Below, one piece after another: positions 63,915-64,000 of a stretch of 64,000 bases of DNA. The stretch comes from Caulochytrium protostelioides. Taxonomy: Eukaryota > Chytridiomycota > Caulochytriomycetes > Caulochytriales > Caulochytriaceae. A program made the position numbers and the translations under genes. The notes under the pieces were generated by a model that had not been told where the DNA came from, made no database searches, and saw nothing but the letters and a program-made list of their open reading frames with translations. Where the stretch lies: assembly GCA_003615045.1 (NCBI GenBank), contig ML014158.1, positions 1 to 64,000 of the forward strand, given 5' to 3'. Position 1 is the first letter of the stretch. Each line of letters starts with the position of its first letter.

Positions 63915-64000
63915 GCTGGTCTATGTTCGTCGGGGAATGATCAAGAGCGCGCGAGCGGGGGGCGCCGCGCCGTCGCCGTCGCTGTCGCCGTCAGCGGCTG

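Noticed and set aside
1-64000. CRISPR arrays, rRNA genes and complete tRNA genes
   Set aside because: No regularly spaced repeat array, no rRNA-like stretch and no A box with a matching B box and cloverleaf were found by eye. The short tandem repeats are microsatellites.

Overview
The window looks like nuclear DNA of a zoosporic (chytrid-type) early-diverging fungus. It is very GC-rich, with compact genes, short GT-AG introns (donors mostly GTAAGT) and GCC/GGC-type simple repeats between genes. Homoisocitrate dehydrogenase (LYS12) indicates the fungal alpha-aminoadipate lysine pathway. ZMYND10, an axonemal dynein assembly factor, indicates a motile flagellum. I cannot name the species from sequence alone.

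Layout, left to right: a weak ORF at the edge; cysteine-repeat remnants of the EsV-1-7 kind (0.9-1.2 kb); a broken Fanzor/TnpB-like gene (copy A, 1.8-3.2 kb, +); an F-box protein (-); a 4 kb GC-rich spacer; ribosomal protein P0 (-); a WD40 protein (+) converging on ZMYND10 (-); proteasome alpha1/PSMA6 (-, three exons); a membrane protein with an Iml2/TTC39-like region (-), divergent from a mitochondrial RNase II-family exoribonuclease (+); Fanzor copy B (-); a TALE homeodomain protein (+) converging on cytochrome c oxidase subunit VIa (-, four exons); DNA topoisomerase II (+, two exons) converging on IMPACT/YIH1 (-); Fanzor copy C (-); ARMC8/GID5 (+, two exons) converging on LYS12 (-, two exons); Fanzor copy D (-, two blocks); a PP2A B''-type regulatory subunit (+) converging on POP5 (-); Fanzor copy E (+); a broken gag-protease remnant of an LTR retrotransposon; and condensin subunit 1 (-) at the right edge.

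The host genes are unrelated housekeeping functions (translation, proteasome, GID ubiquitin ligase, chromosome topology and condensation, mitochondrial respiration and RNA decay, lysine synthesis, cilia assembly). They show no functional clustering.

The most interesting part is a dispersed family of at least five degraded Fanzor (eukaryotic OMEGA/TnpB) copies in 64 kb. All lie between genes. All share a GC-rich hairpin just after the end of the coding region, which is a candidate guide-RNA scaffold or element right end. The copies show different internal deletions, and copies A and B share a block of about 79 nt that is nearly identical, suggesting fairly recent copying.
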